Source: Paratractidigestivibacter sp963611755 (GTDB lineage Bacteria > Actinomycetota > Coriobacteriia > Coriobacteriales > Atopobiaceae). From it: 5,988 bases of DNA. Of this stretch, positions 5,900-5,988 are shown piece after piece. The translations under genes and the position numbers were made by a program. The notes under the pieces were generated by a model that worked only from the letters and a program-made list of their open reading frames with translations, made no database searches and was not told where the DNA came from. How positions within the stretch are numbered: position 1 is the stretch's first letter; every line of letters starts with the position of its first letter. The stretch spans positions 1-5,988 of the forward strand of contig CAVDTK010000138.1 in NCBI GenBank assembly GCA_963611755.1, given 5' to 3'.

Positions 5900-5905
5900 C
5901 GGCCT

Positions 5906-5988
5906 GTGGCTTTGAGCGGGCGAGACGAGAGGATCATGGGGCCGGTGGGGGAGGCGGGCGCCTTCACGCTGGACTCGGACGGCTTCGC
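5906..5988 (+). CDS. Unrecognised protein, N-terminal fragment running off the window
   Basis: A plus-strand frame opens with GTG and stays open for 27 codons to the window edge. G or C occupies almost every third codon position, as in the other genes here, and a good Shine-Dalgarno (AGGGAG, 5894-5899) precedes it, so it is likely a real gene. The visible residues are acidic and glycine-rich (for example GPVGEAGAFTLDSDGF) and match no family I can name. It is divergent from mrp, and the two may share the intergenic control region. An in-frame ATG at 5876, after a stop at 5867-5869, would add ten residues but lacks a ribosome site. Too little is present to assign function. Confidence 0.55.
   Translation, partial: MALSGRDERIMGPVGEAGAFTLDSDGF

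Larger units (their letters stand above)
5628..5905. other. Divergent intergenic region between mrp and a right-edge gene
   Basis: This 278-nt stretch has no convincing gene. The half next to mrp is G/C-rich: a 10-bp near-tandem repeat (GCGGGGG at 5654-5660 and 5664-5670) and a small stem GGCGC/GCGCC (5659-5663 with 5672-5676). From about 5700 it becomes clearly richer in A/T, as expected for a control region serving genes on both sides. It contains the paired hairpins at 5765-5807, another small stem TCCGG/CCGGA (5831-5835 with 5848-5852), and weak -10-like elements on both strands. Short open frames on either strand here lack Shine-Dalgarno sequences and familiar protein sequence. Confidence 0.6.

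Noticed and set aside
5713..5967. 84-aa open frame on the minus strand in the divergent gap
   Set aside because: It has no ribosome site at its ATG, overlaps the start of the better-supported plus-strand gene, and shows no familiar sequence.

Overview
The window is GC-rich DNA, densely packed with genes and strongly biased to G/C at third codon positions. The gene content points to a fermentative, probably anaerobic actinobacterium: a KDPG aldolase, a stand-alone GltD-like Fe-S flavoprotein, an Mrp-type Fe-S carrier, a BaiN/HI0933-type flavoprotein and a COG2509-type flavoprotein. My best guess is class Coriobacteriia (Olsenella/Atopobium/Collinsella type). That is inferred from the look of the proteins; no rRNA or other phylogenetic marker is present.

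Layout. Positions 1-206 (+) are the 3' end of an Entner-Doudoroff aldolase (eda-like). A strong hairpin at 221-264 separates it from a complete gene at 286-1509 (+), a GltD-like NAD(P)H/FAD oxidoreductase with an N-terminal 4Fe-4S domain. The convergent gap 1510-1785 has no convincing gene. It holds five copies of a two-part repeat, CCACCGACATG-N10-GGTGC, spaced 41-42 bp apart and arranged tail to tail (two copies one way, three the other). The two central copies form a perfect 18-bp inverted repeat. From 5627 down to 1786 three genes lie on the minus strand in operon order: an Mrp/ApbC Fe-S carrier ATPase (4737-5627), a BaiN/HI0933-family flavoprotein (3471-4712) and a COG2509-type FAD-dependent dehydrogenase (1786-3477). 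The last two overlap by 7 nt (ATGCTAG). The divergent gap 5628-5905 holds small hairpins and weak promoter-like elements. At 5906 a plus-strand reading frame begins with a good Shine-Dalgarno sequence and runs off the window; its product is not recognised.

How the genes relate. All four complete genes are flavin or Fe-S redox/maturation proteins. Mrp could supply Fe-S clusters, and the other three are predicted FAD enzymes, one with its own Fe-S domain. The physiological substrates cannot be read from the sequence.

The most unusual signals are not protein-coding. (1) The 42-bp-period repeat array lies between the converging genes. (2) The word CTTCTCG/CGAGAAG is strikingly frequent: 16 copies counted by hand, 8 of them as the 9-mer GGCGAGAAG/CTTCTCGCC. 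It occurs in genes on both strands and as inverted pairs inside two hairpins, much as DNA-uptake words do in Haemophilus and Neisseria.
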